Below the pieces are notes generated by a model. The model saw nothing but the letters and a program-made list of their open reading frames with translations, had not been told where the DNA came from and ran no database searches. The translations under genes were made by a program, and so were the position numbers. 64,000 nt of DNA from Callaeas wilsoni. Taxonomy: Eukaryota; Chordata; Aves; Passeriformes; Callaeidae. The stretch is from positions 216,515-280,514 of the forward strand of contig VWPU01005269.1 of NCBI GenBank assembly GCA_013398955.1, given 5' to 3'. How positions within the stretch are numbered: the stretch's first letter is position 1; every line of letters begins with the position of its first letter. Shown here one piece after another: positions 11,463 to 25,100 of the stretch.

Positions 11463-14459
11463 TTCAATACTCTGTGGTCTTCTAGGATTCTAGCAATTAC
11501 TTCTAAAAGTCTGCAGAAAAGATAACTAGCAAGGGCTTTTGTTACCATATGGTGACCTGTACTCCCACCAGAAAATGTTTAAACTTTCATAAATCACAAA
11601 GACTGCAAGTCACATTCTCTTCATTTGAGGTAAGATCCAGTGGGAATACTGTTCTCTGAATTTTACAACTTTCAGCTCTTTTTTCTCACCCCCACCCCAA
11701 AACCAATGCCCCAATACACAAGAACAATGCAGGAAAAGCTATCAAAGCATTTTCTGAGGCTCCTGCCATTTTAAGCCACATCCACTTTTTGTCTTACTCC
11801 AAATATAAAAACCCAAACACCCTCCAAGCAGGTATCTGTAGGCACTGATTTCAGTGGGAATCATTGCTTCAGGGCTTCTAGTTTGATGTAAATCCATCTA
11901 TTAGCATATTTCAATTCCTGACTGGGAGGTAAAGAAACAGGCAGTCACCTCAAGACTATACAGTATATGAAAACTAAACAGTATATGAAAGTTAAACTGA
12001 GGTGTGGCTCCAGAGCTGTGCAGACCTTCTCCACAAAGGCTGGAGATGCTGAGAGCTGGGCACAGCAGCAAGGAGCCCATTCCTACAGCTTGGTCATGGC
12101 TCTGATCTCTGTCACCTGCGGAGGGCAGGCATCCGCTGGCTACAAGGATTGGAAGCATTTGTGCCAAAATGCAGCTATTTTTACTGCAAACCTTAAAAAC
12201 AAACCTGTTCCAGAGCTGAATTTTCACAGAACAGACAAATACGGTCTTTTCACACACACAGAGGCATGCTCCTCAGGTCCTGTCTCACACTCATGTGGGT
12301 TTGTGTTCACCTAAGTGCTGTTTACACACCTTCAACGAGGTCACGGCACCATGTTCAATATTTAGATGTTGCTCTTAAAATGCTCACTGAGGTGTGTAAT
12401 GAACAAACAGAGGTGTGGCAGTGGGAGACTTTCTTGGGATAGTCGGGATACTGGTAGGCACTGCTGACCTCCTCCTTCCTGTGGGATGAATATGCTGTTA
12501 TCCAAAAGCGGTTTCATTTAAAAAGGGGTTTATTGCCAGAAAGGTATCGTTTCTGAACACTGATGAAAACAATGTTATCTAAAGAAGACACCCAGAAATG
12601 CATGACAACATGAAACAGGACTACGAGATATGAGCCACAGAAAAGTGGATATCCCCTATTTTTTTTAATTGGCTTGTGATTCCCAAATGGGAATCCTTTG
12701 AGAGCAGGTATTTGGATCAGTTTATATAATTGGCAAGTGAGCATGGGGACAGATTATGAAAGGATGGTCAAATAATTTGTGCTCTGCTGAGTTTACACAG
12801 TGGAATGAGTCTGAACTAAAGACAGACTTGAGAATTAACACGAATCCCAAAGCTCCCCGTATACTGAAATAATTAGTGTCAGCTCAGCAAGGCAATACCA
12901 GCCTTTTTAGTCTGTATGAAATACTTGCTGGCAGGTGACTAGACAGTGACTAGCTTGCTTGTCACTCTTGATGATGTTTTCCTATATTAGAATAAATCAT
13001 CAACATGACTCTGAATCTGAGATGTAGAATTTCAAAAGCATCTTGCAACAACATTTTTTTTCTTTTCTTAAACAACAGCTCTTTTTTATCTTCATTTGTT
13101 GACAATGCATTCTCATGACCTTAATTTCTCTGGTGTTGTTTAAATATGTTGTACATGTTTTCTGCTGTTTAAAAGCTGTGAGACAAATGCAGTAACAAAG
13201 TCTGGTGAGTATAAATGCCAGAACTATTCAGATCTCTGACTGAAACATCCCAGAACATATCTGGAATAATGGCATCGTCAAACTGCGAGCCCCAGAAAAC
13301 TCTCCTATGTTTTTGAGGTTGCAAGAATCTGAAGTTCAACTCAAAAGCAGAATGTGACACCAAATTCAATTAATTCTAAAATAAAATGTCCAATTCTGGT
13401 TTTGCTGAATAACAGTTTTTACTGAGATGACAACTGCTCCTTCTCTCATGGTCTCACTGGCCACATGCCTTCCAGAATCTCAGAAACATTTTGAAAAGAT
13501 AAAATATTTCTACCTTTTGTAGTGCCACCAGAACACAAACTGTCCATAGCCCTTCACAAAACCAAGTTAAGCACCTCTAGTGCTGCTGCTTCAAGGTGGT
13601 TTCCCTCCCCTTGTTTTTGTGACTCTCTCATATATGGCACGAGGGTGATGATGGTGTGCAGCACCAGGAAAGGCAATCCATGGAACATGTGCCCAGAAGA
13701 AACTGAAATCCACTCTCCATTCCAAAAACTACATGGTGACATTTATAACTCGTTACAACAGGATCAAACTCCAAACATGGAACATGTGAGCACGGTCTTT
13801 GGTAATACAAAGATAATTAAAGGAGGATATAAAATAGTCAGATAATTCACTAATTATGCATGTCTATCACTTTAGGACACTGATAAGCTAGAGAAATACA
13901 GCTGAGCCAAAACAGATGAAAACCTTCAAGATCAAGGAGAAAAAGTAATTACTAAGTGTGGGATGAAGAAAAACAACAGGAAAAGAGCCCATGCTGGGAT
14001 ATAAACTTGTTAGGAGAGTTTGGATTCAGTAGGATCTAATGCCTGCATTTGCACTGGGGCAGAATCTTTCAGAGCTTGCTGATGAAGCTGAGCAGTCCTG
14101 TGCTGGCTGCATTATTTAAAGCCCAAATTCTGCAAGCGTGGGATTGACACTTGGCTCTGAGTTATCCCATGTCTCTTCCAGTGGGCTCCTGGCCCATAAC
14201 TGTGACACACATGGACAACGCCAGCACTGGCAGATCCTAGCGCAGCCCTTGCATCTTCTGCTGATAAATGCTTCTTTCTCTGGAATGTGCAACTATAATA
14301 TTTGTTATGAGCAGTTGTAGGGCAGACGAAGGGCCTCTCGGAGACCATCCTCCCTGCATTTCATCAGGCAGTCACGCTGAAGAGCTGAGGATCAGCTGCA
14401 GCACAGAGTGGCAGAATCTGCCCTGCAATTCCCCTTGCCATTTTTTTGGTTTGGTTTTC

Positions 14460-14478
14460 TTTTTTTTTTTTTTTTTTT
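14460..14478 (+). repeat. Poly-T run (19 nt)
   Basis: An uninterrupted run of 19 T follows a T/G-rich stretch (TTTTTTTGGTTTGGTTTTC). On the gene strand it is a poly-A run within intron 3. Its length is likely to vary and is prone to sequencing error. Confidence 0.9.
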
Positions 14479-14999
14479 GGCTATTAGTTGAAATCAATTA
14501 AAACCATATGGAAGTCTATCAGAAGCCTTTCACTGAGATGGCAGATCAAGCTCTCAGAAAGCAATGCCAGGTTGGAGGAGGTGCAGCCTCATCTATAAAG
14601 ATTGTAAAAGGAACTTTCTTCTCCCAAGCTGCTTCACAGAAGGTGTAGGGGTGTCTTGGAGTCCATTCCAGCAGCTTCAATGGCCTCTCCCAGGAGTCAT
14701 TTCCAGTCCCTTTTCAGTCTGGAATTGCCTTTAAGGATGGTGAACACAACCTGCTGCATTCGGAAGAGGATACGGAGCTAAACCCCAAAGGAACTGTCAG
14801 ACTTCAAAACCCAACAGTTTTGGGACACCGTACTCCAAACTGATGAGGCTGTAGGGTGCTTCAACTACCTCCGTTTACACCATGATGCTGAGAGCTCAGG
14901 GACATTCCTTGTCTGCACTTGGCACTGGGAATAAGGGATAAGTTGGAAAAGCCATCTAGTGAGTCTATAAGCTCCTGTCAGTGTTGGTCTTGGGCTTGT

Positions 15000-15570
15000 C
15001 AGCCTCTCATTTGTCGGGAGACTCAGACTAAACCCAACCTCTACTCGTAAAAGAGGTCAACAAATAATCCCCTGACAGAACCGGACAGGTGGGATCCCAG
15101 CAGCCCCTCCAGCCCTATCCCGCTTGTGACAAGAAGGCTACAAGCCGCTGACTTTTCACTAGTCCACAAATAAAACCAGCGAGTGTGAAGGAACACCAGC
15201 TTTCACCTTCCGCTACACTTAGCAGTAGCCAGTCTCGCCAGCTGGCTTGTCTCCCCTCCCAGCCAACCTGCCTTTGATATCCGTCAGCCTCTGGCTACGG
15301 AGACATCTGGAAGTTATTATCCAGCAGAGCGTATCACAAACCCATTTACATAATATAATATCATATTTTGTGTTCCTGCTTAGCTGAACATTTTGGATCA
15401 CTCTAATGTTTGGGTAAATAAGCCACCATTCCCTGCGTATAAATAACAAGTGAGTCTTAGGGTACGTTTGTCGGAGATTAATAATTTCATAGGGCTCAAC
15501 CCGAAAAATGAAATGCTCCAGATTCAGCACTAAATTATAGTATTCTTTCACTTGCAATAAAAAGTACCTG
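15000..15570. promoter_or_regulatory. Candidate conserved non-coding block in intron 3
   Basis: This is a non-repetitive stretch of mixed composition with no simple repeats or CR1 similarity. It keeps CpGs in an AT-rich setting and contains TATAAATAACAAG-like and AGATTAATAATTTC motifs. On the gene strand it contains an uninterrupted frame of 112 codons (15557-15219), longer than expected by chance for this composition. I do not recognise the peptide and saw no convincing pair of splice sites around it. A constrained intronic element is one explanation, inferred from appearance only. Confidence 0.3.
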
Positions 15571-15589
15571 CAGTTGGAGGAGAGGAAAT

Positions 15590-17110
15590 AAGGCCTTTAT
15601 TTCCCAGGTATCAAAATTATTTATGATTTAACCTGTTTTATTTATATGCCAGTCTTATTATTTTCATAGGATCTTTAACACTTCACACTAGACATTTTTC
15701 AGAAAAGAAATAATACTTGGGTTGCTTTGTTTCTAGTGTCACTCGTAGGGTTTAACTGAGGCAACGTGCTTTTAATATATTTTTGTCAATACAAGGGGAT
15801 ACAAAGCCACCTTTAGTCCATTGCTCAAACATATTTCCCTTCATCTCCTATATCAATATACACTTTGAAAACTGGTACCATTTTCTACCAGGGAAAAAAA
15901 AACCTCTTTAAAAATATTTAATCTGAAGCATTTTTGCTTGTTTCCATGGTAGCTGCGGAAAGGACAGGAGAAAATGATATTTACCAAACAGAAAATAAGA
16001 CAATGAAAATAGAGCTTAGTTCTTTAACAAAGGCAACATGAGAGCGGTGCAAAATAAACATTTGCATGAATTCTGTTCTAAGGAAAGAACATTTTGCTGA
16101 CATCAGGGACAGCAGAGGAGGACGAATGAACCCTTTTTTTCCCAAAATGCACCATTTCTCCAGTTTTTGATCTTTCAGTATAGAAAGATATTCCATTTTG
16201 TGTTCTCATACAGTAGAATGAAAGGGTTGCAGAACAAACAGCAAATTTATTTATTTTACGGTAATTGATTCCTTTTTATTTAGGTCATTGCTGAATTCGC
16301 TGAAGTTGGAGACAGGAAAAAAAGTAGTTTTAAAAAGATCAGACTTTTTATTTTACACTTTAATTTATTATAGTTGTGCTATGTGAAGCTATTATTTAGG
16401 AACTGCACAGGTAAGGAATCCATAATCTGTTTTTCTCCTTATCCACCCTCTAGAACTCTGTGATGACTGTCTGTATTAGGTTTATTTACTAATAGTTGTA
16501 AGCTGCGGTAAATTTAATCAAAGATAGCTTCATGTCACATCCCATTACCATCAGGGCATAAATTGCCATTCATGAATGATTTGTGTCAAAGAGCTCTGAA
16601 AACTATTGTTTTAGCAGCAAGACGTTCCAACATGCACAGCTCTTCAGCAGGGGCATTAAATTAATGTGTTTACAGAGAAGCCACTAATTGACAATGAGAT
16701 GGGATTTTGGCAGTACACTTCCACTTTAAAGATAATGAACAGTGTTCAGATACAGAGAAGAACCCCCTCTGCTCCTAAAACTATACTAATAATTTCTGGT
16801 ATAAACAGGAATAGAGGGAACCAATCCTGACAGGATATTTCCAGTACCCAAGCAAGCTGTTTGATCATCACGACTTCCAAAAGCAAACAGTGGAATTGCA
16901 GCGTTTGTGACCTTTATCAAATCTGGCTATGTACAGACAGGAATGTTATGTTTGGTTAGGAACTCATTAAACAAAATTACCTCTCCATTTATAGAAACCA
17001 TACAAGTACAGTATAAAACATTTTAATTAAATCAGCTAGTTAAGCAAAAATTCATTACGTTTTGTTTTTATCAGCTAGCAGTGGGGCTGCATAGAGCAGT
17101 TCGCATTAGA
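15590..17110. other. AT-rich non-repetitive intron 3 block
   Basis: This is about 1.5 kb of AT-rich sequence free of recognisable retroposons. It is dense in short A/T homopolymers and homeodomain-like cores such as TAATTG, ATTTAATC and TTTAATTAAAT. No gene or RNA was recognised. Repeat-free, AT-rich stretches inside long introns of neural adhesion genes are common places for conserved enhancers, but nothing here demonstrates one. Confidence 0.3.
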
Positions 17111-17978
17111 GTCAATTAGTAAGAAAAATTGTCAGATTTGGCAAGTGCATGAGCTTCCAGAACACATCAGCTGACAGGGAAGAAAAAGTTTGACTAAAAG
17201 CTAACCAAGTTACTGCCCTCGGAGGAGGAGAATGAGCCACGTAACACACACAAATGCATCAGGCATGCCAAAACCCCTCGTTCCCGAGGAGTCAGTGTCA
17301 AAGCTCTACATGCCCTGTTCCTTGAGAGCTGAAAAATGAGGCATGCATGCAAATTTAAGGTTGTTAGGTATCTGGCTGGCGTTGCAGGCTTTGGAAAATT
17401 TTAACCGACAGAACTAATAAAATGTGATCAGCATGACCAAGGAGTCAAAACATTCCTTGGTGCTGCAGGGCTGCAAAGCAGGAAAGAAGCTGAAGAAGAG
17501 TAACAGGTACAATTTTTAAATAGGGAGAACATGACACACTGGCTTGTGAGCCAGGCAGGAGAAGATCCCTTCCTTGCAAAAGGTGCAGCAGAGCCCTTTG
17601 TGGGTAACTGTAATTAAATGCTGACTTAAGTCTGGACTCCAGAGAAAAGAGATGCACCAGCTCTGGGCATAACCCATGTGGTTACCACAGAAGGCTCTTA
17701 TTTAAAAAACCCAACAAATGCATGTTATTCTCTTTGATCAGAAAACCTAACAGGATTGGTGAGGGCCCCATGGACATGGGCTGCAGCTAATGCCCCCGGG
17801 GCCAGAACGGGGCTTTTCGGGTGGCCAGGCTGGGACAGAACGTGTTGATTTCCCAGGAGAATTTAACTGAAATTCAGAAATCTCCTGAACTCACCCGCAC
17901 TTTCTGCTGGGGAAGTTGTCACCAATTTAAGTTGAAATGTAGCCAGTCACCAGAGCACTTCAATAGGCTTTGCTTTTG

Positions 17979-18050
17979 TGCCGCAGAGTCAGGACGGGCG
18001 CGGGCAAAGCGCTCACTTCGTTACCGAGCAGACACAAAATGCCCACGGGA
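17979..18050. other. Small CpG cluster in intron 3
   Basis: Several CpGs occur within about 70 bp (CAGGACGGGCGCGGGCAAAGCGC, then CTTCGTTACCGAGC) in a CpG-poor neighbourhood. It has no open frame with recognisable similarity. It is too short to be a standard CpG island. Confidence 0.35.
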
Positions 18051-21000
18051 TCTCTAAGGGATGGGAGTTTCAGATGGGAAGGAGAGGCAGAGCTGTGCTC
18101 AGACTTATTCTGTGCTACCACATGGATGATTAGAGGCACCTCCTGGCCAGTGCACTGCTGTCAGGGTTTCAAATGGTCTTCCATTCTCTGGAAGAATCAC
18201 ATACCAAAGCAGGTACATTAGAAATCCGTCTGCCTTTGGTGGAATCTTTTATGCTTCCCAGAGGTTTCCAGCACCTGTGATACTCTCGTTGTCATTGTCA
18301 GGCTTTGAATATTGCAAAAGCCTTCAATGGATAGAGAAGAAGATGACATCACCCCCAAAGCACAGCTCTTGATGTACTTCTCCTCCTCATTTTAAGGCTT
18401 GAACATCTTATCCCAACAAGGAAAGTTCTGATGAGGTTGTTTCCTTGCAAAGCTCCCCACATCAACTTGACCTTTTCATACTCCCTTTGTAAGATCTAAT
18501 CTCACAGTCCTTCTCAGGTAGGATTGTTTAAGAAACATCTAAATTACTGTTGTACTCTACCTTCTAGTGTTTACAAAGAGACACTTCTATCTTCAAGTTA
18601 ATGTCATGCTCATGATTGGGAGAAGCCATACACAATGGCTTCAGAACCATAAGTAGTTCTCAAGAGCAGGGCTATTAAATCACAAAATACTCACACTTGT
18701 TACCTGTAAGTTGGGAATAAAGGTGGTAATCTTGTCACATACTTTACAGCGAAAACCACTATTGCATCTTGGAATTACCTCTCTCATCCCATACCTAATC
18801 TTGAGAAAAATGTATGAAACATCTGGGCTAGCAAGCTGAGTTCTTCCTCCCTGATACAACTTCTAACAAATAATTGAAAATATGGTTCCAAAACACATTT
18901 CTTTTGCTTCTAAAATTCAGACTACTACAAGTGCTCTTCATCACAGAAAGAAGCGGGAGCAAGTCTACCCCTTAAAAAGCCTGTGAAAAATTTTAATCTC
19001 ATTTTATTTTTTTAAAGCCATGAGGTTCAAAAGATATGTGAATTAAAATAATCATAATGAATTAAATGTAACAATACTCCTCCTCTTCATAATGTTTGCA
19101 AGTAAAAAGAGCACAAGAGATTTAAAAGATCACAGGCACTGCTGCTACTTTAGCACAAAGCAAAGTAATTCTGTCTGGTACTTCTCCTCAGTGCTAGCAT
19201 GAGAATTTGCCCTTTCAAGTTATCCTTTGGTTATTTCAAGAGGCTCTTGAGGAAAGACTGTTCTTTTTTTTTCTCCAATTCCAGCGTGCACCCAAGAAAC
19301 GCTCAAATTTGACCATGGGGACACATTCCATTTATCTCCATCTGCAAGATGAAATTTAAACCCGAGTTTAATAGCTTTGCCGGGTGGGGACAGTGTTTGA
19401 GATGCCACTCCTTGCTGGGACTTGCTGGCCCTCAGGCCACCCTGCCCTGCTGGACACCCATGCCTGGCTCCTCTCCTCACTCCTCCAGCTGGACGTGCCA
19501 GAGGATCACTACCTGATCCAACAATCCAGGACTGGGCCTCCAGAGGCTGGGAGGAACCAAAACCCTCCTTCACGCTGAGCTCGAACCTACCGATCTGTCT
19601 CAGCTTGCTGGGCTAAAGGAGAGATCCTGGACACGCAGAGTCCCTAAAAGAAAGTTTATTTTAATGGACGTGCCTGTATGAAGCAATTTTTGTCTGTACT
19701 CAAACTCATGTTTACAAGCAGCCGTCATCGGATTATCACAGCGATAAAGGTATTTTTAGGATATCCAGTCCAAAGTATTTTTTTTTGAAGTGGCAGTCAG
19801 ACTTCAGCAGTTACCAACAAAGAACATGAAATGGGAGGTCAAAAGCTTTGATCTGGCAAGGGCAAGGCACACATCACAGGCAGGAGCACACAGCAGTCCA
19901 AGGGGTTTGTTTTATCAGAAAAAACTTATTTCCGTGTAGGCAGTTCAATCCTTAGGACTTCTTTTTGTTTGAAGGAAGACAGATCTGGAGTGAATTTCAC
20001 TTACAGATGGTCTTTCGAGCACGGCTTTGAGCCTGACCCTTGGTATGATGCTGACTGCTTAAGAACTAAATGCAGCAAGTGCAGCGCTTGGAAACTTCCC
20101 ATAGTGGGCTGATTTTCCAAGGCGATGAGCACCTGTGTGTCAGATCTTATCTTGGCTTCAGCACAAGGCAATGGGATTCAGCACACCTGAAAATCAGGCC
20201 AGGGAAGTTCACGTGTTTTCACAAACACCACTCTCTCCTCCTGCAATGATTACGTGTGAGACATTCAAATTCACTTAAGCACGAGGTGAGGCAAGTTCAG
20301 CAGATGTATCTTCATTAGACTTGCACAATTATCATGAGCAGTCTCACTGGTAACAATTATATGATACTAATTTATTAGTCATCCTCTTTCTCATCTTTTC
20401 CACTGATCTGATTTATTAAAAACCCCAAACAACGTCTCACAAGTTATCTGAAGGAAACAGAAATCTCTGTATGTACCCTCCCTGACAGATAAATCCAGGT
20501 CTTGCTTCACTGATGAGATACAGAAATAAAAATTATTCCAGCTGCCATTTTGCTGGATTTAGCTACTGCCTTGGATCCCCTGCAGAGGTACTGAAAGAGG
20601 ACAGTGCCAGTGTAATGACCCAGTACTTAAAATATGCACCAGTATCATCGGAAAAAGGCAGGATGACAACTAAAACCTCATTTTTTCAGCCCTTCCCTAG
20701 TGATAAAACAGTCTGATAGGGCAAACTCCCATCATCCTGATGCCACAGATAACATCTCAACCCAGTGCAGGGAAAAGAAGGAAGAAAGAAAGGGAACACA
20801 TTTTTTCTCATTTCCTCCAGGTGCACTCGCTCAAGAGTGTCAGGGAGACTGGAGTCCCTGCAAGCACAGCTCCCACTTAAACTCTGATTTTCCTCCCTCA
20901 AGGAAAGGCTCCCCACCTCGTGCAGAGCATCCTGGCTGCACAATAACCCAGGTCATGAACAAGAGCAGTGCTGAATAAGCCTTTCCTTGCCCAGAGACCT

Positions 21001-22100
21001 TTGTGCTTGGGATCAGCAATAAAAGGCTGTACTTGGAATTTAAAACCTCAGCCAGGTAAAATACCACAGATGATTATTTAAAGGCTTTAAATAAAAAACC
21101 CCCTCTGTCTGTAAGAATCAGCTTTTCACATTCACATTGTATGGCTGTGGACTCATAGCTGGGTTATGAAAGCAGCCCAAAATAAGATGAGACATAATAA
21201 AACACAAGCTGGGCTTAAGCAAGAATTTATTTCTGACAGCAGTTCTCAATGTTCTAAACACTAGCTGCAGACTTCATATATTTCCAAGTTTAATTGCACA
21301 ATTCCCAGTGATTTAACATTACAAAAATTTACATATTTCCATGCTCAGAATTTGAAAAGCTCAAACATTGAGAAACTTTGGTTGACATAAACATGATTCA
21401 AAGAAAACAGTACTTTTTTTTCCCAAACTAAGTCACTGGCAGCAGATGACTGACATTCTACATGTGCTGAATATATCCTGTACCTCTAAGCTCTTCTGCT
21501 GTGAATTCCTTTCTGTGCTATTTTTCTAAGATCTCGATTTCAACTTGTGAGGTGAGAACTACAGAAAAATAGATAGCTAAATAAATACAGAAGAAAATCT
21601 GCCAGATGTGCCTTAGACACATGAAAGGATTGAAAAATAAAGAAAACAATCAATATAAATGACAGGGCCAAAACTTCAGATGGGATGAGCCAACACAGGG
21701 GGTGGAGAAAGCTGATTTTCAAGCAATGATGATGAGGAGCTTGGAGTGATGGACACAGAGGGCAGGGGTGTGAAGGACAAATGGCACAATAGTTTCAGTC
21801 GCAATCGGGAAGATTTGAGTTTCGGCAACTGAAAAACAGGACACTCTGAAGACTGCAGTCCTCATCAATGTCACTGCTCACAAACATAATCTTCATTTTT
21901 AGACTTTTGGTTGAATCAATATCCAATTTTTCAAAATAATAGCATGCACTCTTAGAAAAGAAGACATTGCACAGCTAATTCCAGATAAGTAAAGCCTGGC
22001 TTTACTTTGTTTTCTTCTGGAGCATTATCCCACTCAAGTTCATCTTTCACAAACCCTGACACAAGCCACAAAGACTTTATATTATTTCATAAAACAGCAT

Positions 22101-22170
22101 CTTTTCTCTTTTCTTTTCCTTTTCTCTTTACTTTTTTCTTCTCTCTTTTCTCTTCTTTTTCCTTCTTCCC
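22101..22170 (+). repeat. Polypyrimidine (TC-rich) tract, 70 bp
   Basis: These are 70 bases of C and T with a single A at 22130, built of irregular CTTTT and TCTCTT units with partial mirror symmetry. On the gene strand it is an A/G tract. Such homopurine-homopyrimidine tracts can form triplex DNA in vitro; no function is implied here. Confidence 0.9.
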
Positions 22171-25100
22171 AAACTACACCCACAGCCCCAACTGATAATT
22201 TCAATTGGAACAACAGGCAGCCAGACAAGAACAGTGGAAGAAACTTTATCTTAAGTATTTATTGTTATGCTGGAATATCACTCACTTTCCTCTGGGGTAA
22301 TTCAGAACTCTTGTGGGAAATATGTGACCTCATTTGCATTTTCTAATTGAATTGCTATCAGGTTTCCTGCAAGACTGAACAAAAAAGTTCCTCGAGTTAC
22401 TAACATCACTTGTACTAACCAGAAAAAAAAGTTTATATTCAAGTGTTTGCTGGGGAGCAGAGGAAATGTATGCTTTGTGTATCGTTACATATTTGCCTTC
22501 TTTGCTATCATTTCCCCCTACTAGCATGCCACTTCAATGTAGTAGCTAGAACTCTTTCATTACAGTGGTTTTCACTGAAAACTGGCAAGTTTGCCCAGGT
22601 TATTCAGTCATCTAAAGCAACCAGCACATTGGTAAGGCCAACACTGTGAAAGAGGGGAAACTGTCACTCTTTTGGGTCTCTCCCCATTAAAATGTCAGGT
22701 TGCATCAAGAGCAAGGCACAGCTGGGGGATCTGGCGCACAGGTATGGACACCAAACCTTCTGAGTTTGCATGAAAGCACACAAGGGGAGGACTATCCCAG
22801 CAAGAAATGATCTGCTGCCTCAGAAGCCCCTGGCCACCACCAAAGCACTCTCAGCCTTTGTTACACAGATTTTCAGTCATACATATTGTGACAAGAAAGG
22901 CTCACAGATACAAAGGATCATTTACTGATGGATTAATCCTCTGTGCTCTGCTGGAAAGCAGCCCACTCTCCCCACTGGGCAGGCAGGCTCACTCCTTGCC
23001 CCCCAAAACCTCAGCCAGGATCCCAAACCCACCGATTTTTCCTATAACATTTATTCCTTATTGTAACCTCCACAAAAAATCAAACATCTAATAATGGCCA
23101 TTCTAGGAGGGCTGGTTTTGATGCAGCTTTAATCCCTGGACAATCATGAACTAAATTCTGATTTATCCTTTCAGAGGGGGTTCTGAGGGGCACCAAGCCC
23201 CCCATCACGAGGGGCTGCCTTTGCTGAGGGCCTTTGCTCATGAAGATGAGGAGGAACAAGGCAAAAGGACTTTTTCTGAGCTGTAGGTGCCAACAAACAC
23301 TGATCAGCAGGTGCAGTAACCGAATTTCATGCCAATTATTTATAGTGTCTGGGAGCTGTTCAGCATTTTCGCAAAATCAGTCACAAATTTATGAAGCAAA
23401 ATGGAAATGAATGGATGCACCAGAAGAAAACTGGTCTCTCTCCCTCTCTCAAGTCACCTCCTCCTTTCTCTCCCACATTTGCTAACTCTATATCCTGAAT
23501 ATAACAAAACAGTCTGAAATATCTTTAAAAAAAATATGTAGTTCTGCTTGAGTCATATTATACTACACAAAACCAAATGTGAAATCTGCTAGTAAAAGCC
23601 ACAAAACATATAAGGGTCATGGCCTGAAACATATTGAACTGGATATTGTAAGGTTTGGGGTTCTCTTTTCAGCACAAACACTATTATTTTTTAAAATAAT
23701 CTCATAATCATATTTATTTCTTTAGTAAACAAAGGATTATTTTGCTTGCAAAAACCACAGGCATTTAAATAAAACACAAGTCGGATGCCTGCTACAGGGA
23801 CCCACAATAAAACTGCTTATGACCTTGTCATTAGTCTTGTTTTCCGTATTTTTCCAGCCTCAAACTACACACTAATAAGGCTTTTAGAAAGGAGGGATAT
23901 GAATTTTAAGAAGCTTAGCTCTCTCTGTTTTCAACCCGAGTTCAGATTACATTAACATTAGATGAATTTCCAACCAAATAGTCTACTAAAACAGAAATGT
24001 GTGCTTATTCAGGTTTTTTTTTCTGCCGCACTGAGGAGAAATTTAAAGTAGTATATAAGACATCTTACTTTGTTCCTTCAATATTTAATTACTTTTAGAA
24101 GGAAGCAGTATTTCTTTGGTTAGAAATGGCAAATAGAGTTGACATAACACACAGAGCTTAATTACATCTTGCACAAGCCCAAGCCTTACTGAAGAGCAGC
24201 AGAAGTGTATTTATATGACTCTAAGCCCCGCAAAACCTTAGGGGTCAGCCCACTGGGCAAGTGAGAGGTTTAGGTCTGTCCAAGTCTTTTCCTTTTGGTC
24301 TCACAGGTTCTCCCAAAATTCCACCAAACAGGGCAGACTCAACATGGTGGAATTCTAATAACATGGAAAGTCTTTCCCTCTTTCCCCATCCTGCCCTGCA
24401 CTCTCTGTCCAAGCACTGCAGGAAGGATGAAAGCAGAGGCCAGTCTTGCTGTTTGGACCATTACTGTGGTGCATGAATCCAAATTACAGCCACAGTCAAG
24501 AGACCCCACCTGTCTCCGAAGGAGCCATGGCTGCTCCCAGCACACACAACTTCATGCTTACTCTGCAGGTCTTCAAGACCCAGCAATAAATCAGGACCTT
24601 GAAAGAATTCCCTGCCAAATCCTGCCCAAATGTCACCACCCAACCAGCCCAGCACTGCGTTGTTTGAGCCAGCACCAGGTGAGATAACTGCATTTACTCT
24701 GGGTAGTAAAGGATCTTCAGCCCGGACTAACACTGAAAATGAAAAGGTGAACTGCTGCTGCCAAAAATTATATGGAAGAGGTGAGAAAGTGCCAGCTGCT
24801 CCAGGGGCAGACCAGAAGAAATGTGTTTTCATGAAGCAATCCCCAATTCCAGCGGCTCTGTGCAGCCCACCAGTGCATGTCACTGAAGGAGCACTGCTCT
24901 CAGACCGCTGGGCAGGGACAGAGCCCTCCTGCGTTTCAGCTCTGTGTGTGGAGCTAAAACAGAAAGAAATCATCTGTACCCTTCTGACTGAAACGCTGGC
25001 TGTGGCTTTTCTCTGCCAGGGGTGGGCGAGGGGAGGCGCTGGCACTGAGCACAGGGGACGTTTGGCACCGCAGTGCCGCGCTGTGCTTCGCTGCCTGCTC

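Noticed and set aside
24461..25045. 194-codon minus-strand ORF in intron 3, close to exon 3
   Set aside because: It is on the gene strand but unlike any cadherin segment, and exons 3 and 4 already join in phase without it. There is no recognisable domain.
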